From Roseibium aestuarii (lineage in GTDB: Bacteria; Pseudomonadota; Alphaproteobacteria; Rhizobiales; Stappiaceae), in the NCBI RefSeq assembly GCF_008477545.1, contig NZ_VORA01000001.1:496001-560000 (forward strand): a stretch of 64,000 bases of DNA. The letters run 5' to 3'. Below are positions 36,797 through 45,008 of this stretch, in pieces. The position numbers and the translations under genes are program-made. Positions within the stretch are counted from its first letter, which is position 1; each line of letters starts with the position of its first letter. The notes under the pieces were generated by a model that ran no database searches, was not told the DNA's origin, and saw only the letters and a list, made by a program, of their open reading frames with translations.

Positions 36797-36829
36797 TCAT
36801 TCTCGGCTTTGTGCCGGGAATCCAGCCTT
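36797..36829. repeat. Copy of a dispersed intergenic palindromic element
   Basis: GTCATTCTCGGCTTTGTGCC followed by GGGAATCCAG is of the form GTCAT-CTCGG...CCGGGAAT-CCAG and resembles the element at 21224-21251. Such sequences are common between genes in Rhizobiales. It lies in the space between the dihydroorotase terminator and the DUF2061 gene. Confidence 0.5.
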
Positions 36830-36879
36830 TTGGCGTTGCGTCCAGGGTGCACTGGAGGTTGGGGTCAGGTCCGGCACCG

Positions 36880-37125
36880 TCAGCCCTGGCGGCCCCAGAG
36901 CACCCGGTTCCAGATCTTCTCATGCAGGAAGAAGCAGACGAAACCGGTCGCGGATGCGCTCACCGCCAGTCCCAGGGCCGACAGGAGGGATCCGGTGTGC
37001 GGTAGGCTCAGAATGGTCATGGTGACAATGCCGAGCAGTTGCCAGGTGATGCATTTGGCGAGGGTGCGACGGGTGCTGTCCAAGTCGGCCAAGGCCTTGT
37101 TTGCGTGGGTTTCTTTCCCTCTCAA
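36880..37125 (-). CDS. DUF2061 small membrane protein
   Basis: The 81-residue protein matches DUF2061: RRTLAKCITWQLLGIVTMTI forms the first helix, and GLAVSASATGFVCFFLHEKI followed by WNRVLWG the second, with the family's closing HEKIWNR-WG pattern. Function is unknown. The only start available upstream is TTG at 37125, without a clear ribosome site, so the true start is uncertain. It is divergent from the XRE regulator, whose operator-like dyads lie about 60 bp away and could control both genes. Confidence 0.75.
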   Translation of the reverse strand: MRGKETHANKALADLDSTRRTLAKCITWQLLGIVTMTILSLPHTGSLLSALGLAVSASATGFVCFFLHEKIWNRVLWGRQG

Positions 37126-37182
37126 TAAGCGGATCTCCCCGTGTCGGGAATTCTGCGTTTTCGCGACGTTTTTTCCCGCTTG

Positions 37183-37214
37183 TTGATTTTAATCATGAAT
37201 GCTGATCATAATCA
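37183..37214 (+). promoter_or_regulatory. Promoter with tandem TGAT-N4-ATCA dyads, probably leaderless
   Basis: A -35 TTGATT (37183-37188) and a -10 CATAAT (37207-37212) are 18 bp apart. The dyads TGATTTTAATCA (37184-37195) and TGATCATAATCA (37203-37214), centres 19 bp apart, cover both hexamers. Transcription would start around 37218-37219, the A of the regulator's ATG, and no ribosome site is present. This suggests an autorepressed, leaderless mRNA. Confidence 0.55.
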
Positions 37215-37218
37215 GCGC

Positions 37219-38067
37219 ATGGACAAGCGTGATCGATCTACCATCTTCCGTCACCGTCTGCAGGAGGCCATGACCTCCCGCGCCATGAGCCGCTCGGCGC
37301 TGGCGAGGGCCTGCTGTGCGGACCGGTCGACCATTGCCCTGCTCCTCTCCGATGACGAGGGACGGCTGCCGAATGCCCATCTGGCCGCTGAATGTGCCGA
37401 GGCGCTGGGCGTCAGCGCGGACTGGCTTCTGGGGCTGACCGATCGTCGTGAAACGGCGGCCGACCTTCTGGCCTCCTCCTTCCGCGTGGCGGAAGCCGAG
37501 CGCACCTTTGCAGACACGAAGATCGATGAATGGCACCGGGAGGCCGCGGGCTACAAGGTGCGCCATGTGCCCGCAACCCTGCCGGACATCCTGAAGACCG
37601 ACGCCGTCTTTGCCTTCGAATACGCCGCCTTCCGCGACAAGACACCCGACCAGGCGATCTCCTCCATGCGGGCACGGGCGGACTGGTTGCGGCGGCCCGG
37701 ATCGGACTACGAGATCTGCTGTTCGCGTGACCATCTGGACTGTCTTGCGAGGGGCGAGGGCTACTGGCGCGATCTTCCGGCCGACGCACGCCGGGAGCAG
37801 CTGGAGCAGATGGCGGAGACCTGTGGCGCGCTCTATCCCTCCTTGCGCCTCTATCTCTTCGATCCGAAGGTAGTGTTTTCCGCACCGGTCACGATCTTCG
37901 GGCCGCTGCTGGCCGTGGTCTATATCGGCTCGCAATATCTGATCTTCCGGGAAAGCCGTCAGGTCCGGGCCCTGACCGATCACTTCGATCAGCTGGTGCG
38001 CGACTGTGACGGGGATGCCCGCTCGGTTGCGCAGACCCTGCGCGCCTTGGCCGCTTCGGTGCGCTGA
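37219..38067 (+). CDS. XRE-type helix-turn-helix regulator with uncharacterised C-terminal domain
   Basis: The N-terminal 75 residues form an XRE-like helix-turn-helix: FRHRLQEAM, MSRSALARACCADRSTIALL and a long linker to LGVSADWLLGLTD. The remaining 200 residues (for example HVPATLPDILKTDAVFAFEY) match no domain I can name, but recur in related alphaproteobacterial regulators. The ATG at 37219 is chosen because the HTH starts right after it and because the promoter dyads lie just upstream; ATGs or GTGs further up (37195, 37141) would place codons over the dyads. The operator layout predicts self-repression. Regulated targets may include the divergent DUF2061 gene. Confidence 0.75.
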   Translation: MDKRDRSTIFRHRLQEAMTSRAMSRSALARACCADRSTIALLLSDDEGRLPNAHLAAECAEALGVSADWLLGLTDRRETAADLLASSFRVAEAERTFADTKIDEWHREAAGYKVRHVPATLPDILKTDAVFAFEYAAFRDKTPDQAISSMRARADWLRRPGSDYEICCSRDHLDCLARGEGYWRDLPADARREQLEQMAETCGALYPSLRLYLFDPKVVFSAPVTIFGPLLAVVYIGSQYLIFRESRQVRALTDHFDQLVRDCDGDARSVAQTLRALAASVR

Positions 38068-38258
38068 GCCGCTTCGCGGTGCGGGCGGCCGTGCATTCGC
38101 TCAGCCTGTGATCTGCGGCACAGCCTGTGGAGCATCAGCGCGCTAGGGTTGAGAACAACAGCATTCAGACTTCGGTAACCTTGTCTCCTAACCTAAAATA
38201 CACGGGAGCCGTTTAATCCTTTGTTTGAGCTGTCCGGTTTTGCGTTAGAGGCTCTCTC

Positions 38259-39545
38259 ATGGCTTTTCAGGTGTCCGTTCCGATCATGTCCCGCGTCATG
38301 TCTTCCCGTTTCAGCTGCGCGCGTCTCCGCGCCACCGGTGTTGCCTATCGCACGGCAGCGCTGATGCTGGGAGCCTCCCTCCTGTTCGGGACGAGTGCCG
38401 GCCAAGCGTCGGAACAGACGGCTGCCTTGCCTGCCGGTGCCGCTGTCGAGGCCCAGCTGCAGGAAGCCCCGATGCAGATCCTCGTCTCCCTGGACGAGCA
38501 GAAGATCGACGTCTACCGCGGCGCGACGCTTCTGAAGAGCTCTCCGATCTCCTCCGGCCAGCGCGGTCACACGACCCCGACCGGCGTCTTCTCGATCCTG
38601 GAAAAGCGCCGCAAGCACTTCTCCAACATCTATGACAACGCGCCCATGCCCTACATGCAGCGCCTGACCTGGTCGGGCATTGCCCTGCATCAGGGGCGCC
38701 TGCCGGGCTATCCCGCGTCCCACGGCTGCATCCGCCTGCCGGAATCCTTCGCTCGTGATCTCTTCGGCATCACCGACCGGGGCGTGCATGTGGTCGTCAC
38801 CCGCGAGCGCGTTGCTCCCACCGTGATTTCCAGCGAGGTTCTGCCCCAGCCGCGTGGCCTGGGCCAGGAAGTTGCCAGCCTGACCTCCAGCACCATTGCC
38901 GCAGATCCCGCCCTGCGCGGCGCCATGGCGCCCACAGGCACCGATGAGACCCCGGCGGCCATTGCCTCCAACCCGCATTTCGACGATCCGCTGCGCATGA
39001 TCGTGACGCCGCGCGAACCGGAAAACGCGACGCGCACCCTGCAGCAGTTGCTCAACCGCATGGGCTTTGATGCCGGCGCGCCCGATGGCGTGATCGGCAA
39101 GCGCACCCGCGCTGCAGTCGCCCTGTTCCAGGAAGGCGCCGACCTGCCCGTGACCGGACAGGTTACGGAAGGCCTGCGTCACGCGGTCTATGCGGCCGCA
39201 GGCTACGAGGCCCCGCAGAACGCCACCCTGCGCATCCGCCGCAACTTCAAGGATGTCTACGAGGCCGAAGTGACCCTGCGCGATGCGGACAAGCCCATCG
39301 GCACCCATGTCTTCACCGCCCTGAACTTCCGCGAAGGCGACCGGTCCGTGGACTGGATGGCCGTGCCGGCGGAGGGCGAGACCCTCGCCACCATGACCCA
39401 GGCGCTGGACCGTCTCGTGATCGGCGACAAGGTTGCCCGTGACCTCTCCGCCATGCTGACCCCGGGAAGCTCCCTGATCGTGACCGACCGGTCCTTTGCC
39501 CGCAACACCGGCCTGGGCACCGACTTCGTGGTCGTGACCCGCTAG
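38259..39545 (+). CDS. L,D-transpeptidase (YkuD) with peptidoglycan-binding domain
   Basis: L,D-transpeptidases make 3-3 cross-links or attach proteins in peptidoglycan. This 428-residue protein has a signal peptide (ALMLGASLLFGTSAGQA), a YkuD domain (about residues 70-190) with QILVSLDEQKIDVYRG, HTTPTGVFSI and the active site GYPASHGCIRLP, then a peptidoglycan-binding helical domain (about 255-310: TLQQLLNRMGFDAGAPDGVI) and an 85-residue tail. The ATG at 38259 has GAGG upstream. A terminator hairpin follows. It is a different subfamily from the two DUF2778 proteins. Confidence 0.92.
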   Translation: MAFQVSVPIMSRVMSSRFSCARLRATGVAYRTAALMLGASLLFGTSAGQASEQTAALPAGAAVEAQLQEAPMQILVSLDEQKIDVYRGATLLKSSPISSGQRGHTTPTGVFSILEKRRKHFSNIYDNAPMPYMQRLTWSGIALHQGRLPGYPASHGCIRLPESFARDLFGITDRGVHVVVTRERVAPTVISSEVLPQPRGLGQEVASLTSSTIAADPALRGAMAPTGTDETPAAIASNPHFDDPLRMIVTPREPENATRTLQQLLNRMGFDAGAPDGVIGKRTRAAVALFQEGADLPVTGQVTEGLRHAVYAAAGYEAPQNATLRIRRNFKDVYEAEVTLRDADKPIGTHVFTALNFREGDRSVDWMAVPAEGETLATMTQALDRLVIGDKVARDLSAMLTPGSSLIVTDRSFARNTGLGTDFVVVTR

Positions 39546-39583
39546 ATCCGATCCAGCCTGTCCCCGATCCGGCCCTTCATCGC

Positions 39584-39611
39584 AAAAGCCCTCCGGCAAC
39601 GGGGGGCTTTT
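39584..39611 (+). terminator. Terminator after the L,D-transpeptidase gene
   Basis: AAAAGCCC-TCC pairs with GGG-GGGCTTTT around a GGCAAC loop, with a built-in T-run, about 40 bp after the stop codon. Confidence 0.8.
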
Positions 39612-39674
39612 CGCGTTTCAGGGCCCGGCCTCCGGCTGCGGCTTTCGGGCACGGAAGGCGCGGGGAGCCAGGCC

Positions 39675-39692
39675 CCGTCACCAAAGTGTCGC
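39675..39692 (+). promoter_or_regulatory. Candidate Pho box upstream of btaA
   Basis: CCGTCAC-caaa-GTGTCGC consists of two direct 7 bp repeats 4 bp apart, matching the PhoB box layout CTGTCAT-N4-CTGTCAT with several mismatches. It ends 53 bp before the btaA ATG. Betaine-lipid synthesis is induced by phosphate starvation through PhoB in Sinorhizobium, so the location makes sense. Confidence 0.5.
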
Positions 39693-39745
39693 GCGACTCC
39701 CGTAAGGACATCCGACCACGTCCGACGACGCCGAGGGAGTGACCG

Positions 39746-41035
39746 ATGACCAATGGTGCCGCTGCAAGTTCCCTGGAAGCCTCCAAGTCCCGTCTGAGCA
39801 AGGCCGTTCACCGGTCGAGCATCGTGTCCGCCGAGGGCATGCTGGAACGGCTGTTCACCTTCGCCTTCAAGGGGCTGGTCTATCCCCAGATCTGGGAGGA
39901 CCCGGAGGTCGACATGGCGGCCTTGCGCCTCGGACCCGGATCCCGCATGGTGGCCATCGCGTCGGGCGGCTGCAATGTCATGTCCTATCTGACGGCGGAT
40001 CCCGCCTCGATCACCGCCGTCGATCTCAACCGCGCTCACGTGGCGCTGGGGCGTCTGAAGCTTCTGGCCGCACGCCTTCTGCCCAATTACGACACGTTCT
40101 ACCGCTTCTTCGGCGAGGCGGACGAGAAAGCCAATATCGCGGCCTACGAGCGCTTCCTGCGCGATGCGCTGGATGCCGAGAGCCGCGCCTACTGGGAGGG
40201 CCGCGATCTGGCCGGCTGGGGCCGCAAGCGCATCACGCTCTTTTCCCGCGACCTCTATCACCACGGTCTGCTCGGCTATTTCATCGGGATCGGCCACCTT
40301 GTCGCCCGGCTCTATGGCATCGACCCCAAGGACATTGCTCGGGCCCGCACCCTCGACGAGCAGCGCAGCTTCTTCGACACGGCCCTGGCGCCGATCTTCG
40401 ACAAGCGTCTGGTCCGCTGGGCCACGTCCAAGAAGATGTCGCTCTACGGTCTGGGCATTCCGCCCGCACAATATGACGCGCTGGTCACGGCCAGCGCCGA
40501 GCGCGACATGTCCGCCGTTCTGCGCCAGCGGCTGGAAAAGCTCGCCTGCAATTTCTCCCTGTCCGACAACTACTTCGCCTGGCAGGCCTTCACCCGCGGA
40601 TATGCCCCGCAGGCTCAGACACAGGGGCAGGGCGAGAGCACCGGCCCTTCCGGTCCGCTTCCGCCCTACCTCAAGCGCGAGCATTTCGACACGATCCGCG
40701 AGCGGGCCGAGCGGGTGCAGGTGATCAACCGCAATTTCGCCGAACATCTTCAGGGCTGTGCGGACGACAGTCTGGACGCCTATGTGCTGCTTGATGCCCA
40801 GGACTGGATGACAGACCAGCAGCTCAACGAGCTCTGGTCCGAGATCACGCGCACCGCAGCCCCTGGCGCCCGTGTGATCTTCCGTACCGCCGCCGAGCCG
40901 ACCCTTCTGCCCGGACGGGTCGCGGACGACATCCTGGCACAGTGGACCTATGAGGCTGACGAGAGCCTGAAGTTCGGCGCCATGGACCGGTCTTCCATCT
41001 ATGGCGGTTTCCATCTCTACGTCTTCAAGGGCTGA
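39746..41035 (+). CDS. btaA: S-adenosylmethionine:diacylglycerol 3-amino-3-carboxypropyltransferase
   Basis: BtaA transfers the aminocarboxypropyl group of SAM to diacylglycerol to form diacylglyceryl-homoserine, the first step to the phosphorus-free betaine lipid DGTS. The 429-residue protein is of the DUF3419/BtaA family: FKGLVYPQIWEDPEVDMAAL, IASGGCNVMSYL (SAM-binding loop), VDLNRAHVAL, LYHHGLLGYFIGIGH, and the C-terminal DAQDWMTDQQLNELWSEI (methyltransferase-like). The ATG follows GAGGGAG. btaB is immediately downstream. A candidate Pho box lies in the leader. Confidence 0.92.
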   Translation: MTNGAAASSLEASKSRLSKAVHRSSIVSAEGMLERLFTFAFKGLVYPQIWEDPEVDMAALRLGPGSRMVAIASGGCNVMSYLTADPASITAVDLNRAHVALGRLKLLAARLLPNYDTFYRFFGEADEKANIAAYERFLRDALDAESRAYWEGRDLAGWGRKRITLFSRDLYHHGLLGYFIGIGHLVARLYGIDPKDIARARTLDEQRSFFDTALAPIFDKRLVRWATSKKMSLYGLGIPPAQYDALVTASAERDMSAVLRQRLEKLACNFSLSDNYFAWQAFTRGYAPQAQTQGQGESTGPSGPLPPYLKREHFDTIRERAERVQVINRNFAEHLQGCADDSLDAYVLLDAQDWMTDQQLNELWSEITRTAAPGARVIFRTAAEPTLLPGRVADDILAQWTYEADESLKFGAMDRSSIYGGFHLYVFKG

Positions 41036-41039
41036 GCCG

Positions 41040-41735
41040 GTGGCCGAGGAAATCGCGACGGGCGAGACCGCGCGGCTGATGGATGCGGTCTATCGCAACC
41101 AGCGCCACATCTACGATCTGACCCGCAAATATTATCTGCTCGGGCGCGACCGGCTGATCGACCGGCTCCAGCCTGCCGCCGGAGAGCGGGTGCTGGAGGT
41201 CGGTTGCGGCACGGGGCGCAACCTGATCGCGGCCGCAAGGCGGTATCCGGAGGCCCGGTTCTTCGGCTTCGACATTTCGGCGGAGATGCTGGAAACGGCG
41301 CGCGCCAATGTGGCGCGGGCCGGCTTGTCCGATCGCATCTGTCTGGTGCGCGGCGATGCCTCCGACCCGCTGGTCCTGCGCAACTTCACGGCCGCGCCCG
41401 AGGTCGCAGAAGGCTTCGACAGGGTGTTCTTTTCCTACACCCTGTCCATGATCCCCGTCTGGCGTCAGGCCATCGCGGTGGGGGCGGGCGCTCTGAAGAC
41501 GGGTGGCCGTCTGTCGGTGGTCGATTTCGGTGAGCAGGAGCGTCTGCCGCGCAGCTTCCGCACCCTGCTTCTCGCCTGGCTTCGGGCCTTCCATGTGACC
41601 CCGCGCGGCGAGCTGGTCGCCGAGCTGCAGGGCGTGGCGGAGGCCACAGGCCGCGCACTCGACGTCGCGACCCTCTATCGGGGCTATGCCCTCTATGCCG
41701 AACTCGGCCCGGCCTATTCGCCCGCGACGAAGTAA
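41040..41735 (+). CDS. btaB: Diacylglyceryl-homoserine N-methyltransferase
   Basis: BtaB methylates diacylglyceryl-homoserine three times to give DGTS. This 231-residue class I methyltransferase shows the SAM motif I VLEVGCGTGRNLIAAA, the acidic loop FFGFDISAEML and motif RLSVVDFGEQERLPRSF, and NQRHIYDLTRKYYLLGRD at the N-terminus, which is typical for BtaB. The start is taken as GTG at 41040, four bases after the btaA stop; an ATG at 41001 overlapping btaA is the alternative. Its 3' end overlaps by 22 bp the convergent hypothetical gene. Confidence 0.9.
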   Translation: MAEEIATGETARLMDAVYRNQRHIYDLTRKYYLLGRDRLIDRLQPAAGERVLEVGCGTGRNLIAAARRYPEARFFGFDISAEMLETARANVARAGLSDRICLVRGDASDPLVLRNFTAAPEVAEGFDRVFFSYTLSMIPVWRQAIAVGAGALKTGGRLSVVDFGEQERLPRSFRTLLLAWLRAFHVTPRGELVAELQGVAEATGRALDVATLYRGYALYAELGPAYSPATK

Positions 41736-42478
41736 TGCAGCGTGCCGTCCGGACCGATGCCCACCCGATAGAACAGCCAGATCCCGTAGGCCTGCATCTC
41801 ACTGAAGTCGGCGGCGGTCACGATCCGGTAGAGCTCCACCTTCTGGGCGGGGCTGAGCTGGCCGAGCGGATAATGGGCGAAATACGGCCAGACATACATT
41901 TCCTGCGGCGTGCCTTCATCCACATGGACAAAGCCGGCCTCCAGCGTGTCGGCCAGGATCGCCAGGATCTCCATGCCCTCGCCATCGCCCGAGCTTTCCC
42001 GCAGGAAGTCGATCGGGTCCTCGATCTCGGACAGGGAGAGGGTCGGCATCACCTCGTTGCCTTCCAGCACCATGCGCAGCCGCTCCAGATCCCCCGATCG
42101 CGCCGCTTCGAGCAGCTGGTCGTGGGTTCGGGCGACGAGTTTCGGCAGGCTCGACACGTCGCGCAGGATCTCCGGCGCCTCGCCCTGGGCAACAGCCGGG
42201 GCGGGAAGCTCGGCGCTCTCCTCCAGCGGGGCGTCTGCGGTCGCCTCTTCCGGCTGCTGGCTGCCGTCAAGGCTCTCCACGGCCGGAGCATCGGAGGGCG
42301 AGCTGTCCACCTGTTCGTCCACCACGGGCGGGGCGACGGTGATCGTGTCGGTCTTCACCGTGGTTGCGAGACCGGCACCCGGGGCCACCGTCAGGCCGGC
42401 GAGGCTGGTCGCCAGCATCAAGGTGAGGGTGCGGGCGCTGCGGGAAAGACGGGCAGGGGCGAGGGGGCTGCGAAGCAT
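41714..42478 (-). CDS. Hypothetical exported protein
   Basis: This 254-residue protein starts with a signal peptide (TLTLMLATSLAGLTVAPGAG), then an acidic Pro/Glu-rich linker to about residue 110. The conserved part begins LPKLVARTHDQLLEAARSGD, reminiscent of an ankyrin-type helix pair (LLEAARSGDLERLRMVLE), and ends with YVWPYFAHYPLGQLSPAQKV and a beta-rich tail. I recall similar proteins in Rhizobiales but no function. The ATG at 42478 has AAGGGA upstream; the frame is open 44 codons further up without support. It is convergent with btaB and overlaps its end. Confidence 0.65.
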   Translation of the reverse strand: MLRSPLAPARLSRSARTLTLMLATSLAGLTVAPGAGLATTVKTDTITVAPPVVDEQVDSSPSDAPAVESLDGSQQPEEATADAPLEESAELPAPAVAQGEAPEILRDVSSLPKLVARTHDQLLEAARSGDLERLRMVLEGNEVMPTLSLSEIEDPIDFLRESSGDGEGMEILAILADTLEAGFVHVDEGTPQEMYVWPYFAHYPLGQLSPAQKVELYRIVTAADFSEMQAYGIWLFYRVGIGPDGTLHYFVAGE

Positions 42479-42663
42479 GGGAAGGGGTCCCTTCAGAGCC
42501 TGGGCCGGGAAGCGGGGCCGAAAAGCGGGGCAGAGAGACCGTTTCCTAATCATATTCCGGGAAGCTCCACCAGAGGCAATCGTGCCTCCGGACCACTGCT
42601 CCTCCGTCATTTTCCGCGCCCTGCTGTTGCAGTGTCACGGCGGTGGCGGCCAGGGGGCTTGAT

Positions 42664-42680
42664 CCCCTTCGACCAAGGGG
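42664..42680. repeat. Small inverted repeat in divergent promoter region
   Basis: CCCCTT-cgacc-AAGGGG lies 38 bp upstream of the LysE gene start. It could be a regulatory dyad or part of the leader structure. Confidence 0.3.
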
Positions 42681-42717
42681 GCAGTGTCCCGATGCGACTT
42701 CCAGCCGGCGAGGCAGT

Positions 42718-43350
42718 GTGACCAATCTGAATTTCCTGCTGATCGGGGCGGGCATCGGCCTTCTGACCAGCGCGCCTGTCGGCCCCGTCAACATCATGAC
42801 CCTTCGCCACGCAGCCGCCCACGGGGTCCGGGAAGGGGTGACCGTCGCCCTCGGGGCCGTGGCCGCAGACCTGCTCTATGCGGCTCTGGCTGTCTTCGGT
42901 GTTTCGGCAGTGACCGGTTTCGTGACAGGCCATGAGGGCCTGATCAAGCTGGCCGGTGGCGCGCTGATCTTCGGCTTCGGCTGGCGTGTCTACCGCTCCC
43001 GGCCCCACATGGACCCGCAGGCGGGTGCCGCCTCGGCCTTGACCGACATGGTCGCCGCCTTTCTCCTCACCCTCACCAACCCGGGCGTGATCCTCGGGTT
43101 CGTCGCCATTCTTGGCGGGCTGGGCACATGGCGGCCGCAGCCCGGCGACACCTCGGGCGCGCTGTTCCTGCTGGCGGGCGTCGCCACGGGAGCGCTCGTC
43201 TGGTGGTCCGGCCTGTGCTGGGGCGTCAGCCACATGTCCGCACGGGTGGATTCATCATGGCTTGCCCGGGCCAATCATCTCGCCGGTGCCTTGCTCATGC
43301 TGTTCGGAGTGGGGATCTATGCGGACCTTCTGATCCGCTGGCTGGTCTGA
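42718..43350 (+). CDS. LysE family translocator
   Basis: LysE-type proteins export amino acids or related solutes. The 210-residue protein has six predicted helices and the family start LTSAPVGPVNIMTLRHAAAH, followed by GALIFGFGWRVYRSRP and LLTLTNPGVILGFVAILGGL. The GTG at 42718 has GAGG six bases upstream; another frame-open ATG upstream (42643) would add a hydrophilic stretch that the family lacks. The substrate is not predictable. Confidence 0.85.
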   Translation: MTNLNFLLIGAGIGLLTSAPVGPVNIMTLRHAAAHGVREGVTVALGAVAADLLYAALAVFGVSAVTGFVTGHEGLIKLAGGALIFGFGWRVYRSRPHMDPQAGAASALTDMVAAFLLTLTNPGVILGFVAILGGLGTWRPQPGDTSGALFLLAGVATGALVWWSGLCWGVSHMSARVDSSWLARANHLAGALLMLFGVGIYADLLIRWLV

Positions 43351-43471
43351 GACCGGAGGGGAAAGCCTTCTGGCCTTTCCGGAGAGACATCTGCCTCTCT
43401 GCCGGGACGCCGGGCGCTCGGAACGCGGCGCCAGGGCAAAACATGCTGCGGGTCGCACAGACCCGGAAGGC

Positions 43472-43744
43472 TCACTGCAGGATACGGTTCACCGTGTAAT
43501 CGCCGCGCTGGATGCGCTCCGGCAGGCCTTCGGCCAGTTTGGACACGGCGTCCTCGCCATAGGTGGCGACCAGATCGGCAAGTGCGGTGAACATGGCTGC
43601 GTGGGCCACGGCATCGGCATCCACCCCGTTGGCGATCGCTTCGGCCCAAGCGTCGGAAATGAAGCTCAGGGCAGCGCGCCGGATGTCTTCATCCTCGGCG
43701 AATTCCGCTTCCATGGCCGCATCGTTCAAGTCGTCGTAAATCAT
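43472..43744 (-). CDS. Small conserved hypothetical protein
   Basis: This 90-residue acidic, helical protein begins MIYDDLNDAAMEAEFAEDED and ends ERIQRGDYTVNRIL. It has no membrane segment, signal peptide or motif I recognise. The ATG at 43744 has AAGGA five bases upstream, and its codon use is like the neighbours', so I consider it real. It is followed by the LysE gene in convergent orientation. AT-rich DNA at 43850-43930 probably contains its promoter. Confidence 0.65.
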   Translation of the reverse strand: MIYDDLNDAAMEAEFAEDEDIRRAALSFISDAWAEAIANGVDADAVAHAAMFTALADLVATYGEDAVSKLAEGLPERIQRGDYTVNRILQ

Positions 43745-43935
43745 GCGTTTCCTTACCGGTTTCAAGGCAGTAGCGGGATCGGAACCGTCCGAGTGGCCTC
43801 CCGAATCTTTTCAATGAGAGCCTAACACGGAGGTCCGCGCTGATAAGCAACCGTGAACACAAACTTAACGGCCACCCACAAATTTAAACGAAAAGGTTAA
43901 CCAATCGGTAAGAAGCGTAAAAATTGGGAAGGAAT

Positions 43936-44433
43936 TTAGCGGCTGAAACGGGTGGTGACGTCGCGGATCAGGGCGCTGCCCTCGCTAACGTATTGTTTCA
44001 TAGAGAGACGCGCCGCCGGCGTGCAGGTGCGATAGGTTGAGGAAAACCCGCGAAAACCCTGGTTGAACCGTTCGATGAAGAGCCGTCTGCGGTTTCCCTG
44101 ATCGGTTTCCACATCCAGCAGCGCGATCATCCGGTCGCGCCAGGACGGGTCGTCCGTCTCGCCGCAGAGCGGGCGCAGGGCATGCAGGGCCCCGAGGATC
44201 TCCGCCAGCCGTTGCAGGTCCTTGTCATAAGGTGCGCCGGTGGCCGTTGCTGCTCCTGTCGCGTCTTCCGCGGGATCCGTCTGGGCCGTCACTGAGCTCT
44301 GGGCGTGAGCGGTCGAGACAAGCGCCTGTGACACGGGTTCCCAGGCGGCCACGGTCGCAAGAGCGACGCAGAAGCCGATCCGGATAAGGGTCCGGGGCAG
44401 GCGGGGACGGGAGGAGCGGTCTGGCTGGCACAT
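43936..44433 (-). CDS. TIGR02301 family exported protein
   Basis: TIGR02301 proteins are short alphaproteobacterial proteins of unknown function with a signal peptide. Here a hydrophobic leader (IRIGFCVALATVAAWEPVSQAL) is cut near AHAQS (about residue 45). The conserved core is LQRLAEILGALHALRPLCGE, SWRDRMIALLDVE, and RFNQGFRGFSSTYRTCTPAA with two conserved Cys. The ATG at 44433 is used; an upstream TTG is possible. It lies 110 bp downstream of the NUDIX gene on the same strand, a linkage I recall from other Rhizobiales. Confidence 0.8.
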   Translation of the reverse strand: MCQPDRSSRPRLPRTLIRIGFCVALATVAAWEPVSQALVSTAHAQSSVTAQTDPAEDATGAATATGAPYDKDLQRLAEILGALHALRPLCGETDDPSWRDRMIALLDVETDQGNRRRLFIERFNQGFRGFSSTYRTCTPAARLSMKQYVSEGSALIRDVTTRFSR

Positions 44434-44543
44434 GCCGGCAATAGTGAGTGCTTCGCGCAGACCCTGCAAGCGCCAAGCCGGACGCGGAAAGCTCTCTGCA
44501 CAGACGAGACCACCTTGGTTAAGGCCGCCGCCGCATCACCACT

Positions 44544-44987
44544 TCAGGGCAAGAACGCAGGGAAACCCGGCAGGAGACGGGTGATCCGCTCCGGTGTTCC
44601 GGGCGTGGTTAGCAGGTCGAGGGCGGCATCCGGGGTCACCCAGCACAGATCTGCCGCATCGTCGGCGGCCACCGCTTCGCCATCGGGGGCATCGGCCATC
44701 ACCACTGCCAGCACGAAATGACTGCGGACCCGCCCGTCATCGTCCCGCTGGATGCTGTCGAAGATTTCCGCGACCCCGTGCAGTTCCGCCACCAGCCCGG
44801 TTTCCTCCAGGAGTTCGCGCGCTGCGGCCTCCAGCAGGGTCTCGCCCACCTCGACGGCACCGCCGGGCAGGCTCCAGTGCCCCTGATAGGGCTCTTTGCT
44901 GCGCTGGACGAGAAGCACGCTGTCGCCGCGCCGGCACAGGATGCTGACGGACAGGATGGGGCGTTCGGGATATAGGCGGGAAGACAT
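44544..44987 (-). CDS. NUDIX hydrolase
   Basis: NUDIX enzymes hydrolyse nucleoside diphosphates linked to another group. In this 147-residue single-domain protein the Nudix box is complete: GGAVEVGETLLEAAAR followed by ELLEETGL, fitting Gx5Ex7REUxEExGU. The N-terminal VSILCRRGDSVLLVQRSKEP and WSLPGG are typical of the ADP-ribose pyrophosphatase/MutT-like group. It is 21 bp downstream of the 170-residue hypothetical gene and probably cotranscribed. The substrate is unknown. Confidence 0.9.
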   Translation of the reverse strand: MSSRLYPERPILSVSILCRRGDSVLLVQRSKEPYQGHWSLPGGAVEVGETLLEAAARELLEETGLVAELHGVAEIFDSIQRDDDGRVRSHFVLAVVMADAPDGEAVAADDAADLCWVTPDAALDLLTTPGTPERITRLLPGFPAFLP

Positions 44988-45008
44988 GTGCGGCGTCCGG
45001 ATCCGGGA

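Noticed and set aside
43380..43470. Possible small gene after the LysE gene
   Set aside because: The frame simply extends from other frames and has no ribosome site or conserved features.
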